A stretch of DNA of 64,000 nucleotides from Acidisoma sp. PAMC 29798 (GCF_030252425.1 NZ_CP126994.1:496001-560000), one strand, 5' to 3'. Counted from the stretch's first letter, positions 27,512-36,374 are shown. The notes: generated by a model from the letters alone, not told the origin. Numbers and translations: made by a program.

Positions 27512-27982
27512 TCACTCGCCGATGGGCTTCACCACCACCGTCTTGACCTCGTCCATCGCTTCCACGAAGCGGCGATGCACCAGTTCCAGCGCCTCGGCGC
27601 TCGACTTGCGCATCAGGTCCTCGACTTCCTTGAGGTCGGCCACGCTCTTCGCATAAGCAAGCTTGATCAGCTCGGCCTGCTTGGCGGTGCGGTCCTTGGC
27701 ATCGACCGAGCTGTTCAGCGTCTTCACGGCCTCGGACACATCGGAAACCTGGCGCCGCATCAGCTCGACCTGACGCTGCGCGATGGCTTGCGCGCCTTCG
27801 AAGACAAGCTTGTTGGCGGCCGCGAGGGCGGAGAGGTTGCGCTTCTGCATTTCCATCAACGCCGACATTTCCGGCAGCGCCGGCGGCTTGAAGGACGCGA
27901 AATACTTCGTGGTCATGTCGCTGGCGGTTTTCATGGCATCGCCAAACATATGGGCTGCCGCGTCCTTGGACACATCTGACAT
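27512..27982 (-). CDS. Phasin family protein
   Basis: A 156-residue helical protein of the phasin_2 family, expected on the surface of polyhydroxyalkanoate granules. Seen are FASFKPPALPEMSALMEMQKRN, LAAANKLVFEGAQAIAQRQ and long amphipathic helices up to residue 140. AGGAGG is followed by two ATGs in a row (27985 and 27982); the second has better spacing. No PHA synthase gene lies in the window. A polyhydroxyalkanoate-making organism is implied. Confidence 0.9.
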   Translation of the reverse strand: MSDVSKDAAAHMFGDAMKTASDMTTKYFASFKPPALPEMSALMEMQKRNLSALAAANKLVFEGAQAIAQRQVELMRRQVSDVSEAVKTLNSSVDAKDRTAKQAELIKLAYAKSVADLKEVEDLMRKSSAEALELVHRRFVEAMDEVKTVVVKPIGE

Positions 27983-28097
27983 CATAACCCTCCTGAGAGT
28001 TCAACTTTTCTGAGGAAAGCGCCTCGTGCGCATTTCGCTACAGAACATGGGCATGGCCAGGCGTGGCAAAAGGTGTGGCCGGTCAGATCACCGGAGT

Positions 28098-28706
28098 TCA
28101 AATCGCGGGATCGATGGGCAGCTCCTCGTCGATCGGCGCGGGGCGATCGTCACCGATCCAGCGCGCGGCCTGCCCAGCACGATCGAGAGCCGTGTCGACG
28201 GCGGTCATGGTGCCAGAGAGGTCGGTGCTCTCATCCTCACGCCAGGCGCGGATGCCCCACAGCCAAACCGCCAGAAGGCCATTGACGCGAAGCTGGCCGC
28301 GCAGGCCGGCGGCTGAGACGCCGGCGGCATCCAACATCCAGCCCATGCTGCGCGATGACAGTGTCCCGAGCATCAGGCCGAGGGCTGGATCCATTGCGGC
28401 GGCATCCAGCACCGCGAGCACGCCGGCGCGATGCGCCTGCAGTACATCGAAGCGCTGCATGACCATGTCGAACAGCCGATCCTTGACTGGCCCGGTGCCG
28501 GCTGCCGCGCTGAGTGCCGCCTGATCCGCGATCGCGCCGAAGCGCGTCAGGACCATCAGGCGCGTGGGGAAACGGATCCGGGCGCGGGCGAGATCGAGCC
28601 CCGCATCGCGTGCGGCGGTTACGATGCTGACCTCTCGCCAACCGCGCTCCCCCGCTTTGGTCAGAACGGCGGTCACCAGAGCCGCGTCGAATTCGAGATC
28701 ATTCAT
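28098..28706 (-). CDS. TetR/COQ9-like helical protein
   Basis: About 202 residues from the ATG at 28706; an ATG at 28730 would add eight. The first 50 residues read like a TetR-type helix-turn-helix (LTKAGERGWREVSIVTAARDAGL then FPTRLMVLTRFG). The later part (VKDRLFDMVMQRFDVLQAHRAGVLAVLDA) recalls COQ9 proteins, which share the TetR fold and bind lipids. I cannot decide between a regulator and a ubiquinone-pathway lipid binder. An 18-base palindrome covers the start codon. It lies in the same direction as the phasin gene, 115 bases upstream of it. Confidence 0.7.
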   Translation of the reverse strand: MNDLEFDAALVTAVLTKAGERGWREVSIVTAARDAGLDLARARIRFPTRLMVLTRFGAIADQAALSAAAGTGPVKDRLFDMVMQRFDVLQAHRAGVLAVLDAAAMDPALGLMLGTLSSRSMGWMLDAAGVSAAGLRGQLRVNGLLAVWLWGIRAWREDESTDLSGTMTAVDTALDRAGQAARWIGDDRPAPIDEELPIDPAI

Positions 28707-28721
28707 AAAGATATCTTTATG
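28704..28721. promoter_or_regulatory. Perfect 18-base palindrome at the start of the TetR/COQ9-like gene
   Basis: CATAAAGATATCTTTATG is fully self-complementary and AT-rich in a GC-rich region. It includes the ATG at 28706, so a bound protein would block initiation. It recalls the AAGATATCTT-type sites I associate with ArsR-family regulators of the S-adenosylmethionine cycle, but that is from memory and unverified. Autoregulation by the encoded TetR-like protein is the alternative. Confidence 0.6.
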
Positions 28722-28782
28722 CGAGGTCATGGGATTGCAGAAACGGCGTCATGCCCGGCGATGGCCGAGCATGACGCGACGC

Positions 28783-29286
28783 TCAGGCCTCGCCGGCACA
28801 TTCCAGCATTGCGGCCGTCAAGGCTTCTGCGGGGGTTTTGCCACCCCAAAGGACGAACTGGAACGCCGGAAAGAAGCGCTCGCATTCTGTGATGGCGATA
28901 TCCACCATATCCTCGAGGCTTTCGGAGGAGGCGCCGCGCGCGCCACGCAACAAGACCGCGTGCCGGAAGACCGGCATGCCGTCATCCGCGTCCATGCCAA
29001 AATGGCCGATCCACAGGTGGGTATTGGCGAGGGCCAGTAGCTCGTAAAAATCAGCGCGGCGCTTCTCGGGCACCTTCATGTCGAAGGCGCAGGTGAAGTG
29101 CATGGCCGAGATTTCCTGCGACCAATTGAAATAGAGGCCGTAATCGGACCATTGGCCGGGGGCCTCGGCGGCCATTTCCGCATCGTTGCGGCGTTCGAAG
29201 GCCCATTCGTTGGATGATATGATCTGCTCGATCACATCGAGCGGGTTCGCGACATTGGGTTCAGCGGCAATAACGGTAGCAGACAT
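28783..29286 (-). CDS. YbjN domain-containing protein
   Basis: A 167-residue YbjN-family protein, a fold related to type III secretion chaperones and described as affecting motility and stress responses in enterobacteria. Family features are NPLDVIEQIISSNEWAFERR, WHFTCAFD-like MHFTCAFDMKVP, NTHLWIGHFGMD and AECERFFPAFQFVLWGGK-like ending. GAGGAGA precedes the ATG at 29286. It is upstream of the TetR/COQ9-like gene on the same strand, with 76 bases between. Its exact role here is unknown. Confidence 0.85.
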   Translation of the reverse strand: MSATVIAAEPNVANPLDVIEQIISSNEWAFERRNDAEMAAEAPGQWSDYGLYFNWSQEISAMHFTCAFDMKVPEKRRADFYELLALANTHLWIGHFGMDADDGMPVFRHAVLLRGARGASSESLEDMVDIAITECERFFPAFQFVLWGGKTPAEALTAAMLECAGEA

Positions 29287-29611
29287 CGAAGGTCTCCTCG
29301 GTGCTGGGAGGAAGGCCGGATAGACAGCGAACCCGTTGCCGCTGCCGGATCATGAACGCTCTGGTCGTTCATCCCGGCGTCGCGAATCGCCGCCTCCGAT
29401 TGAACACTAGGGGAGTGCCGCAGACATTCGCAAGCAAACCTTCCGAGTCAGGGGGTTGCACGGATGCGTTGACGAAACTCTCGGGTGAGGAAGGTGGAAG
29501 GCGCTTCGCTTTTCCGCCCTATGAGAGGCACGTACCCGTAGGGCGGATGAGCGCAGCGTTATCCGCCTGAGCTGTCGGCCAAGCTGGTGGAATGCGCTTC
29601 GCTTTTCCACC
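29287..29611. other. Gene-free spacer with operator-like and dispersed repeats
   Basis: No convincing gene is visible in these 325 bases. The right half holds three alternating copies of the GTAGGGCGGA repeat. The left half holds an inverted repeat ATGAACG-N7-CGTTCAT at 29352-29372, about 66 bases upstream of the ybjN-like start. Confidence 0.6.
29352..29372. promoter_or_regulatory. Inverted repeat upstream of the ybjN-like gene
   Basis: ATGAACG and CGTTCAT are perfect 7-base arms with a 7-base spacer. The position upstream of a minus-strand gene fits an operator or a short hairpin. No cognate regulator can be named. Confidence 0.3.
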
Positions 29612-29617
29612 CTACGG
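29493..29617. repeat. Cluster of three GTAGGGCGGA-type inverted repeats
   Basis: Copies lie at 29493-29521 (reverse), 29538-29567 (forward) and 29586-29617 (reverse). Each is about 30 bases: GTAGGGYGGA, then AGCG, then a mirrored TCCRCC end, so each can fold on itself. The third copy supplies the stop codon of the ubiK-like gene. Other copies are at 43233, 51900, 54449 and 54490. Confidence 0.8.
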
Positions 29618-29935
29618 CGGCAGCAAGCCCTCTGGCTCACTGGGCGACGGCATCGCGATGGGCTCCGCAGGTGCCAGCTTCGCCTCCAGTGCCTCGACGC
29701 GCTTGGTCAGGGCGGCGACAGTGGCCTCCGCCGCTTCCTGCCCGGCGCGGGCATTGGCCGCCAACTCCTGCACCGCCGCGAGCTGTTCGCCCCGCGCGAG
29801 GTCGAGCTTTTGGATCACCGCCTCGACCCGGGCGGTGAACACGGCCTCGGCCTCGTCCTTAAGGCCCGAAAAGGCAGAGAAGGCGCCTTGGGCCACCCCC
29901 GCCAGATCGTCCATGAAGCGACCGCGCTCCTTCAT
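29612..29935 (-). CDS. ubiK: Accessory factor UbiK-like (BMFP domain) protein
   Basis: A 107-residue protein of the membrane fusogenic (BMFP/YqiC) family. Known members assist the ubiquinone biosynthesis complex and form coiled-coil trimers. Visible are FMDDLAGVAQGAFSAFSGLKDE at the N-terminus and a heptad-rich C-terminal coil ending in LTKRVEALEAKLA. AGGAGG lies 6 bases before the ATG at 29935. The stop codon falls inside a dispersed repeat, so the last ten residues (SEPEGLLPP) may be repeat-derived. It is divergent from lgt, as in related alphaproteobacteria. Confidence 0.85.
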   Translation of the reverse strand: MKERGRFMDDLAGVAQGAFSAFSGLKDEAEAVFTARVEAVIQKLDLARGEQLAAVQELAANARAGQEAAEATVAALTKRVEALEAKLAPAEPIAMPSPSEPEGLLPP

Positions 29936-30118
29936 TTCCGTCCTCCTGCCTTCCGCCTTGGCGGATGCTTGCGTATAAGCCGCCGCGATGAACCGGTCAT
30001 CGCCGACCTTGGGCATGACACTAGCAGAGTTGCGCCGCACGGGGACAGATGACGGTATGATGCGTCGTCTGGACTGCCGTTCCGGCCTGGCCGCGCACGC
30101 GCGATTGAATGGGGCAAG

Positions 30119-30940
30119 ATGACCAACCCACTGATCTTCCCGGACTTCAATCCGATTTTGATCAAAATCGGCCCCTTCGCGATCCATTGGTATGCCATCG
30201 CCTATATCGCCGGCCTGGTGCTGGGCTGGCGGCTGATGCGGCGCGTGTCCCGCTGGAGCCCGGCCGTCGGCACGCCGCAGCTCGTCGATGACTTCCTGTC
30301 CTGGGCGACGCTCGGCGTCGTGCTCGGTGGTCGAATCGGCTACGTGCTGTTCTACCAGCCGGGCAATTTCCTCCAGCATCCGATGAGCATCATCGCGGTT
30401 TGGGAGGGCGGCATGAGCTTCCATGGCGGCATGCTCGGTGTGGCCTTCGCCATCATCTGGTTCTGCCACCGCAACGGAATCAATATCCTGGCCTTCGCCG
30501 ACCGCATCGCCATCGTGGCGCCGATCGGCCTCGGCTTCGGGCGCATCGCCAATTTCATCAATGGCGAGCTGTGGGGCCGGCCGTCCCCGCCGGGTTGGCC
30601 CTTCGCCATGATCTATCCGCGCGTCGATATGCAGCCGCGCTTCCCGAGCGAACTCTATCAGGCCTTCTTGGAAGGGCTCGTCTTGCTGGTGGTCATGCTG
30701 CTGCTGGCGCGATCGGCCGGCCTTCGCGCCAGGCCCGGTTTGCTGACGGGCTGCTTCCTGATCGGCTATGGCATCGCCCGGATCATCGGCGAGTGCTTCC
30801 GCCAGCCGGACGCCTTTCTCGGCTTCCTCTGGTCCGGCCTGACCATGGGCCAGATTCTGTCCTTGCCGATGATCGTAGCTGGGCTCGCCTTCGTCATCTA
30901 TGCCCGCCGGACGCGGCCTCTGCCGGTGGTGACGGCTTAG
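30119..30940 (+). CDS. lgt: Prolipoprotein diacylglyceryl transferase
   Basis: An inner-membrane enzyme of 273 residues that moves a diacylglyceryl group to the lipobox cysteine, the first step of lipoprotein maturation. Seven hydrophobic segments are visible. The diagnostic signature reads GFGRIANFINGELWGR near residue 140, with HWYAIAYIAG at about 23 and GGMSFHGGMLG near 100 carrying essential residues. It starts the run lgt - methyltransferase - pgeF - lipoprotein, each joined by overlap. Confidence 0.96.
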   Translation: MTNPLIFPDFNPILIKIGPFAIHWYAIAYIAGLVLGWRLMRRVSRWSPAVGTPQLVDDFLSWATLGVVLGGRIGYVLFYQPGNFLQHPMSIIAVWEGGMSFHGGMLGVAFAIIWFCHRNGINILAFADRIAIVAPIGLGFGRIANFINGELWGRPSPPGWPFAMIYPRVDMQPRFPSELYQAFLEGLVLLVVMLLLARSAGLRARPGLLTGCFLIGYGIARIIGECFRQPDAFLGFLWSGLTMGQILSLPMIVAGLAFVIYARRTRPLPVVTA

Positions 30941-31917
30941 TGCCTTCAGAGCCTGAGCGGCTGGACCATTTCATGGCGCGCGCCAATGCCGCCTATTACG
31001 CTGACCGCGACCCCTTCGCAGATTTCACCACAGCGCCCGAGATCAGCCAGATCTTTGGGGAGATTATCGGCGCTTGGGCGGCGGTGGTGTGGGAGATGCT
31101 GGGCCGCCCCAACCCCGTCATCCTCGCGGAAGTCGGGCCCGGTCGCGGGACCCTGATGGCCGACGCCCGCCGATTGACGGCGCGGGTCGCGGCCGAGTTT
31201 CACGCGGCCTCGGCCCTTCATTTTATTGAAACCTCGCCGAGGTTGAGGGGGGAGCAGGCGCGCCGCCTGCCCGCTGCGCAATGGCATGACGATCTCTCGA
31301 CCGTCCCGGCCGGGCCGATGATCCTGATCGCCAATGAATTCCTCGATGCCCTGCCGATCCGGCAATTCCGACATGAGGGCGAGGCCTGGTCCGAGCGTTT
31401 CGTGGCCGATGGCGCCTTCGTCGAACTGCCCTGTGACGCCCCGCCTCACCTGGACGGGGAGGGGATCCTGGAGGTTAACGAGACCTCCGACCGCTTCGCC
31501 GCCGACCTCGCGGCGCGTCTGGTGGCCGAACCCGGCGTGGCGCTGATCCTCGATTACGGTTCGGCCGAAAACCCTGGCGACAGCTTGCAGGCGATCAGGT
31601 CCGCGCGTCCGGCGGACCCTTTGCAGGCGGCGGGCCAGGCCGATCTTACCGCCCTGGTCGATTTCGGCGCGGTCGGCCGCGCGGCGGCATCGGCCGGCGC
31701 TGGCGTGCAGGGGCCGATCTCGCAAGGCGTCTTCCTGCAGCGGCTGGGCATTTTTCAGCGCGCCGAGCGTCTTGGCCTTGGGCGCTCGGCCGAAGACGCC
31801 GCCGGCTTGATGGCGGGGGCGCGCCGTCTTGTGGAACCCTTGGCCATGGGCGCGCTATTCAAGGCGATGGCGATCACGCCGCCGTCCTTTCCCAGCCTGC
31901 CGGGGTTTGCCGCATGA
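30940..31917 (+). CDS. Class I SAM-dependent methyltransferase, NDUFAF7/MidA family
   Basis: A COG1565 protein of 325 residues. Members methylate an arginine of a complex I subunit and are needed for complex I assembly. FADFTTAPEISQIFGEIIGAW at about 28-48 is the family hallmark, and the SAM-binding loop ILAEVGPGRGTLMAD follows at about 65. LIANEFLDALPIRQF is the other conserved block. The start is a GTG whose first base is the last base of the lgt stop; the long upstream frame inside lgt is not coding. The protein is short at the N-terminus compared with usual members. Confidence 0.9.
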   Translation: MPSEPERLDHFMARANAAYYADRDPFADFTTAPEISQIFGEIIGAWAAVVWEMLGRPNPVILAEVGPGRGTLMADARRLTARVAAEFHAASALHFIETSPRLRGEQARRLPAAQWHDDLSTVPAGPMILIANEFLDALPIRQFRHEGEAWSERFVADGAFVELPCDAPPHLDGEGILEVNETSDRFAADLAARLVAEPGVALILDYGSAENPGDSLQAIRSARPADPLQAAGQADLTALVDFGAVGRAAASAGAGVQGPISQGVFLQRLGIFQRAERLGLGRSAEDAAGLMAGARRLVEPLAMGALFKAMAITPPSFPSLPGFAA

Positions 31918-32681
31918 CCGTCCCTGTCCCGAGCCTCACGGATCCCGCGCTTCTGGTGCCGCATGGCTTCTTCACGCGGGAGGGTGGGGTCTCCACCGGC
32001 CCCTATGCCAGCCTCAATTGCAGCCTGTCGGGCCAGGACGATCCGGCGAGCGTGCTGGAAAATCGCGCTCGTGTCGCCCGGACGCTGGGTGCTGCGCCGG
32101 ACCGGCTGGTGGGTTTGCATCAGGTCCATGGCGACGCCGTCGCGACCGTCACCACGCCTTGGCTCCCCGGCGAAGGCCCGCGCGCCGATGCCATGGTCAC
32201 GGCGGTGCCGGGCATAGCCCTGGGCATCGTCACTGCCGATTGCGGGCCGATCCTGTTCGCCGATGCCGAGGCGCGGGTCGTCGGCGCCGCCCATGCCGGG
32301 TGGCGCGGCGCGGTCGGCGGTGTGCTGGAAGCGACGGTCACCGCCATGGTCGCGCTGGGTGCCCGGCCCGGTCGCATGGTCGCGGTCGTCGGCCCCTGTA
32401 TCCGCCAGCTGTCCTATGAAGTGGCGTCCGACATGCGGGACGCGGTGCTGGCGGAAGACCCTGCGCATGACAGCTTCTTCGCGCCTGGTCGCCCGGACCG
32501 CTGGATGTTCGACCTCGCCGGCTATTGCGCCTGGCGCCTGACAGCGGCGGGCGTCGCCACTGTCTCCGTCACCGCTGGGGACACGGCGGCCGAGCCCGAC
32601 CGCTTCTTCAGCCACCGTCGCCGGACCTTGGCCGGGGGCGGCCCGATCGGCCACCAAATTTCGGGGATCCTATGCCGATGA
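31914..32681 (+). CDS. pgeF: Peptidoglycan editing factor PgeF (laccase-domain, YfiH family)
   Basis: A 255-residue cytoplasmic YfiH-family protein. Known members remove non-canonical amino acids from peptidoglycan precursors, and others are called polyphenol oxidases. Conserved blocks are HGFFTREGGVS, LHQVHGD, TADCGPILF and GAAHAGWRGAVGGVL, which together supply the His/Cys/His metal site. The ATG overlaps the preceding stop by four bases. Confidence 0.93.
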   Translation: MTVPVPSLTDPALLVPHGFFTREGGVSTGPYASLNCSLSGQDDPASVLENRARVARTLGAAPDRLVGLHQVHGDAVATVTTPWLPGEGPRADAMVTAVPGIALGIVTADCGPILFADAEARVVGAAHAGWRGAVGGVLEATVTAMVALGARPGRMVAVVGPCIRQLSYEVASDMRDAVLAEDPAHDSFFAPGRPDRWMFDLAGYCAWRLTAAGVATVSVTAGDTAAEPDRFFSHRRRTLAGGGPIGHQISGILCR

Positions 32682-33586
32682 TGAAACGCCCCTTTCGCTT
32701 CCTTCTTCTGGGGCTCGCCCTTTTGCCGGCCGCTTGCGGAGATTTCCCCGAGCCGATGATGGGGTATCCCGGCCGCATGGGGATGATTCTGGCGCATCCG
32801 CCGCCGCAGCGGATCGTGGTGCCGGTGCCGCATCGGGCATTGCTGGACGATGCGTCGGCCAGCGTCTTCGCAACCGATCTGACGAATTCTCTGGTCGCTC
32901 AAACCATTCCCGCCTTCGCGCAGAAGCCGGATCGTGGCGATTGGGTGCTGGCGGCCACGGCCAGCCTGACGGGCGACCTCGTGACGCCGACCTATTCCAT
33001 CGTCGATCCGCGCGGCCATGTGCAGGGCCATATTACCGGGACGCCGCTACCCAGCAGCGCCTGGGCCAATGGCGATGCCGCGACCTTGGGCGAGGCGGCG
33101 ACGGCGGTCGGCCCCCGGCTTGCGTCTCTTCTGTCCGACATCGATGCCGCCCTCAAGGAAAACGACCCTCACAGCCTCTATAACCGGCCGCCGCGGGTGG
33201 AGTTCTTCGGCATGAAAGGCGCGCCGGGCGATGGGGACCAGTCGCTCGCGAAAGAGATGCGGAAGGATTTGCCGGGCCTCGGCGTGGTTCTGGTGGATCA
33301 GCGGGACACGGCGGATTACCTCGTGCGAGGCGCCTCCAGGCTCTCGACGGTCGATGCCAATACCCAGCACATCGACATCATGTGGACGGTGCAGACGGCG
33401 GACGGCAAGGAAGTCGGCAAGGTCACGCAGCCGCATGATTTTCCCAAAGGGTCGCTCGACACCTATTGGGGGGATGTCGCGGTCGTCGCCGTCAGCGCGG
33501 CGGCGCCGGGCGTGAAGGAAGTGATCGACAACAATATCGGCAAGCGCGCTGCCCCGCACCCGAGCCCGGCCGCCAAAACGTCATGA
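32672..33586 (+). CDS. Hypothetical lipoprotein
   Basis: A 304-residue predicted lipoprotein. Residues 1-19 are a basic, hydrophobic signal ending in the lipobox LPAAC, with Cys22 as lipid site. The rest has no motif I recognise with certainty. It contains two similar-looking halves about 100 residues each (ADWVLAATASL and ADYLVRGASRLS), which suggests two related beta domains. The ATG at 32672 (GGGGA upstream) overlaps the end of pgeF. As a lipoprotein downstream of lgt in one transcript, it may belong to the cell envelope. Confidence 0.78.
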   Translation: MPMMKRPFRFLLLGLALLPAACGDFPEPMMGYPGRMGMILAHPPPQRIVVPVPHRALLDDASASVFATDLTNSLVAQTIPAFAQKPDRGDWVLAATASLTGDLVTPTYSIVDPRGHVQGHITGTPLPSSAWANGDAATLGEAATAVGPRLASLLSDIDAALKENDPHSLYNRPPRVEFFGMKGAPGDGDQSLAKEMRKDLPGLGVVLVDQRDTADYLVRGASRLSTVDANTQHIDIMWTVQTADGKEVGKVTQPHDFPKGSLDTYWGDVAVVAVSAAAPGVKEVIDNNIGKRAAPHPSPAAKTS

Positions 33587-33692
33587 ATTCATGCATTGAC
33601 TGCGGGTCGGTCTTTGCGTGGACAGGCGGCGGTCCGGTTGGTAGAAGCCGCGCGCGTGAAGCGACACCCGCGCTTCTTCCGGAACCCGCCGC

Positions 33693-34625
33693 ATGAAGAT
33701 AGTCGCCTGCAACAGCAACCGCGCGCTCGCGGAAGCAGTGGCCGCCGCGCTCAGCCTGCCGCTGATGAAAGCGTCGGTTCGGCGCTTTGCGGATATGGAG
33801 GTCTTCGTCGAGATTCACGAAAATGTCCGTGGCGAGGACGTCTTCGTCGTGCAGTCCACCTCCTATCCCGCCAACGACAACCTGATGGAGCTGCTGATCA
33901 CGCTCGATGCCCTCCGCCGTAGCTCAGCGCGGCGCGTGACGGCGGTGATCCCCTATTTCGGCTATGCCCGGCAGGACCGGAAATCCGGCCCCCGCACGCC
34001 GATCAGCGCCAAGCTGGTGGCCAATCTCATCACCGAAGCCGGGGCCAACCGTGTCCTGACCATGGATCTGCATGCGGCGCAGATTCAGGGGTTCTTCGAT
34101 ATTCCTGTGGATAACCTCTATGCCGCGCCGCTGTTCACGCGCGACGTGCGGGAACGCTATGCCGGCCGCGACTTGATGATCGTCTCCCCCGATGTCGGCG
34201 GCGTGCTGCGCGCCCGTGCGCTTGCCAAGCGCCTCGATGTCGATCTGGCCATCATCGACAAGCGCCGCGAGCGGGCCGGCGTCTCCGAGGTCATGAACAT
34301 CATCGGCGATGTCGCCGGGCGGGACTGCATTCTGGTCGATGATATCGTCGATTCAGGCGGCACGCTGTGCAATGCCGCCGCCGCCCTCATCCAGGGGGGC
34401 GCCCGCTCCGCCAGTGTCTATACGACGCATGGCGTGCTGTCCGGCGGTGCCGTGGCGCGCATCGCGTCCTCTCCGATTGAGATGATGACGATCACCGATT
34501 CCATTCTGGCGACCGAGGCGGTCAGGCTCGCGAGCAACGTGCGCCAGGTCACCATTGCACCGCTGTTGGCGGAGGCGATGCGCCGCATCTCCGACGAGAG
34601 TTCGGTCAGCTCGCTCTTCGATTAA
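33693..34625 (+). CDS. prs: Ribose-phosphate pyrophosphokinase
   Basis: PRPP synthetase of 310 residues, making phosphoribosyl diphosphate from ribose 5-phosphate and ATP. Visible are [24 protein letters not shown], the flexible loop [22 protein letters not shown], the metal-binding [19 protein letters not shown] and the PRPP-binding [15 protein letters not shown]. Length is normal for class I enzymes. It follows the lipoprotein gene by about 106 bases and is followed 10 bases on by a phosphatase gene. Confidence 0.97.
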   Translation: MKIVACNSNRALAEAVAAALSLPLMKASVRRFADMEVFVEIHENVRGEDVFVVQSTSYPANDNLMELLITLDALRRSSARRVTAVIPYFGYARQDRKSGPRTPISAKLVANLITEAGANRVLTMDLHAAQIQGFFDIPVDNLYAAPLFTRDVRERYAGRDLMIVSPDVGGVLRARALAKRLDVDLAIIDKRRERAGVSEVMNIIGDVAGRDCILVDDIVDSGGTLCNAAAALIQGGARSASVYTTHGVLSGGAVARIASSPIEMMTITDSILATEAVRLASNVRQVTIAPLLAEAMRRISDESSVSSLFD

Positions 34626-34635
34626 GGGTTTACGG

Positions 34636-35220
34636 ATGAATCTGCTGACGCCCACCGGTTTCTGGTTCATTCGCCATGGCGAAACGGATTGGAATGCGCA
34701 GAACCTGTCCCAGGGCGATATCGACATTCCGCTGAACGCCGTGGGCCGCGCGCAGGCCAAGTCGGCCGCCGCCCTGATGGAAGGCCATAAGCTTTCGACC
34801 ATCGTCTCCTCCACGCTGTCCCGCGCGCTCGACACCGCGCAGGCGGTGTCCGAGGTGACCGGCGTGCCGGTGCAGACCGATGATCGCCTGCGCGAGGTAA
34901 AGTTCGGGGAGCAGGAAGGCCTGCCCATGGGCGATTGGTACGATGACTGGATCGCTGGCACCTATACGCCCAAGGGCGCCGAGGTCTTCGCCGATCTGCG
35001 CACGCGGGCGGCGGAGGCCGTCAACCGCGCCATCGCCAAGCCCGCGCCGGTGCTGATCGTGGCCCATGGCGCCCTGTTCCGCGCCATCCGCTCGGCGATG
35101 GGGTTGGAGCCGAATGTGCGGACGCCGAATGCGGTGCCGATCTATTGCCAGCCGCCCGCAGCCCCTGGCGACGTGTGGACGCTGCTGCCGGTCGATTCGG
35201 CCGGCCCCGCGAAGGTTTAA
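34636..35220 (+). CDS. Histidine phosphatase family protein
   Basis: A 194-residue phosphoglycerate-mutase-like phosphatase. The catalytic RHGETDWN is at about 14-21 with the phospho-accepting histidine, and the second histidine is in VAHGALFRAI near 140. The short length and missing mutase insert favour a phosphatase over a glycolytic mutase. The start is the ATG at 34636 after the prs stop, so both are probably one transcript. The substrate is unknown. Confidence 0.9.
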   Translation: MNLLTPTGFWFIRHGETDWNAQNLSQGDIDIPLNAVGRAQAKSAAALMEGHKLSTIVSSTLSRALDTAQAVSEVTGVPVQTDDRLREVKFGEQEGLPMGDWYDDWIAGTYTPKGAEVFADLRTRAAEAVNRAIAKPAPVLIVAHGALFRAIRSAMGLEPNVRTPNAVPIYCQPPAAPGDVWTLLPVDSAGPAKV

Positions 35221-35247
35221 GGCACGCACGGCATAAGAAAGGGCTGC

Positions 35248-35277
35248 GCGCGCGACAGGCTTGACCCTTTCGCGCGC
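35248..35277. terminator. GC-rich hairpin between convergent genes
   Basis: GCGCGCGA and TCGCGCGC can pair (8 base pairs, 14-base loop). AAAGGG/CCCTTT just around them offer an alternative stem. The place, between the stops at 35220 and 35293, fits a two-way terminator. No clear T run is present. Confidence 0.35.
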
Positions 35278-35292
35278 ACAGCTTGATGGATA

Positions 35293-36102
35293 TTACGCCC
35301 CGCGAAGAGGGGGCCGCTGGGCAAAGAACTTCGATATCTCGATCACGCGTCGTGTCGTGCGGGGATATCTCGAGAAGATCAAAGTCAGCCAGCCCGTGAA
35401 TCCGGGAACCAAACGCTCCTGCGCTTCGAAGGCGTCACAATTCAACGACGCATTCAGACGCTGGCAGCCGCAGGCAAGCATGTTGAGCGCGGACCGGCAG
35501 GCCTGCAGGTCCTCAGACAGGTAAGCCCCGACCCTGTCGCAGGTGAGTTCCCGCCGCCGCGAATAAGCACGGCCCAGAAAGGGCACGAAGTGGCCCGGCA
35601 GACGCATCAGATTTTTATAGGGATTGAGGTGGCCTGCGGCGTGATGGCCCAGCTCATGACCAATGACGAACCTGATTTGCGCATCGGTTTCAACCTCGAT
35701 CAGCGCTGACGTGAGGAACACGAACCGCTTGCCAAACAGCCGCCGGGCAAACGCGTTGAGGAGACCATTGGAGTTGTAGACGAATGTGACGGGCACAGGC
35801 GTAAGGCCAAGGCGTGCTGCGCCATCAACCACGGCCTCGTGCAAATGCGGGAACTGCGTCGGCCCGATTAGAACATAGTGTCCATAAATATAGGCTCTAA
35901 AAAACAGCGCCGAAAGAAACGCAAAGAGAGCGAAGGCCACGACGTAAAGGCAATAAAGGAAGAAGATTCTTGGATTGCTATAAAATACATTCACCATGAC
36001 TGCGACCAGGGCGACCCACAAGATGACGCCAAAAATGGAAAGCAGCGTCCCGTAGAAGTTTTCACGCGGGTACCGCAGGTTTTGCGGGAGTTTCTTCGCC
36101 AT
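35293..36102 (-). CDS. M48 family membrane metalloprotease
   Basis: A 269-residue zinc protease. Two membrane segments lie at about 18-40 and 47-70. The zinc-binding HELGHH is at 149-154, and RRRELTCDRVG near residue 190 gives the third ligand. It resembles HtpX-type proteases but has different flanks. The first third of the gene and the DNA upstream are clearly richer in A and T than the surroundings, which suggests acquisition by transfer. AGGG lies before the ATG. Neighbours give no functional clue. Confidence 0.85.
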   Translation of the reverse strand: MAKKLPQNLRYPRENFYGTLLSIFGVILWVALVAVMVNVFYSNPRIFFLYCLYVVAFALFAFLSALFFRAYIYGHYVLIGPTQFPHLHEAVVDGAARLGLTPVPVTFVYNSNGLLNAFARRLFGKRFVFLTSALIEVETDAQIRFVIGHELGHHAAGHLNPYKNLMRLPGHFVPFLGRAYSRRRELTCDRVGAYLSEDLQACRSALNMLACGCQRLNASLNCDAFEAQERLVPGFTGWLTLIFSRYPRTTRRVIEISKFFAQRPPLRGA

Positions 36103-36374
36103 TTATTTGCCCTATCACACACTTAATCTTGGCGATGACGCTGCACCAAATCTGCCGGCATTGCTATGGGGCATCATTTGACAATCTGTCCAAAAGCGCA
36201 TGTTGCGCCTGCGCACTCATAATTTGCGCGGCTTGTGCAATATTTTTACTATGCAACGAATTGGCCGTTGATGCCCAAATCGGGAAGAATTTTGTTGCAT
36301 CAACGAATGTAAATATAAGGCAGCCTTCAAGGCCTCTGGCGAAACGGCCCCGGCGACGTGATGATCGCGGGCCT

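Noticed and set aside
29493-29617. Three regularly placed short repeats as a CRISPR array
   Set aside because: The units alternate in direction, spacers differ in length and are short, and no cas gene is near. They belong to a dispersed repeat family.
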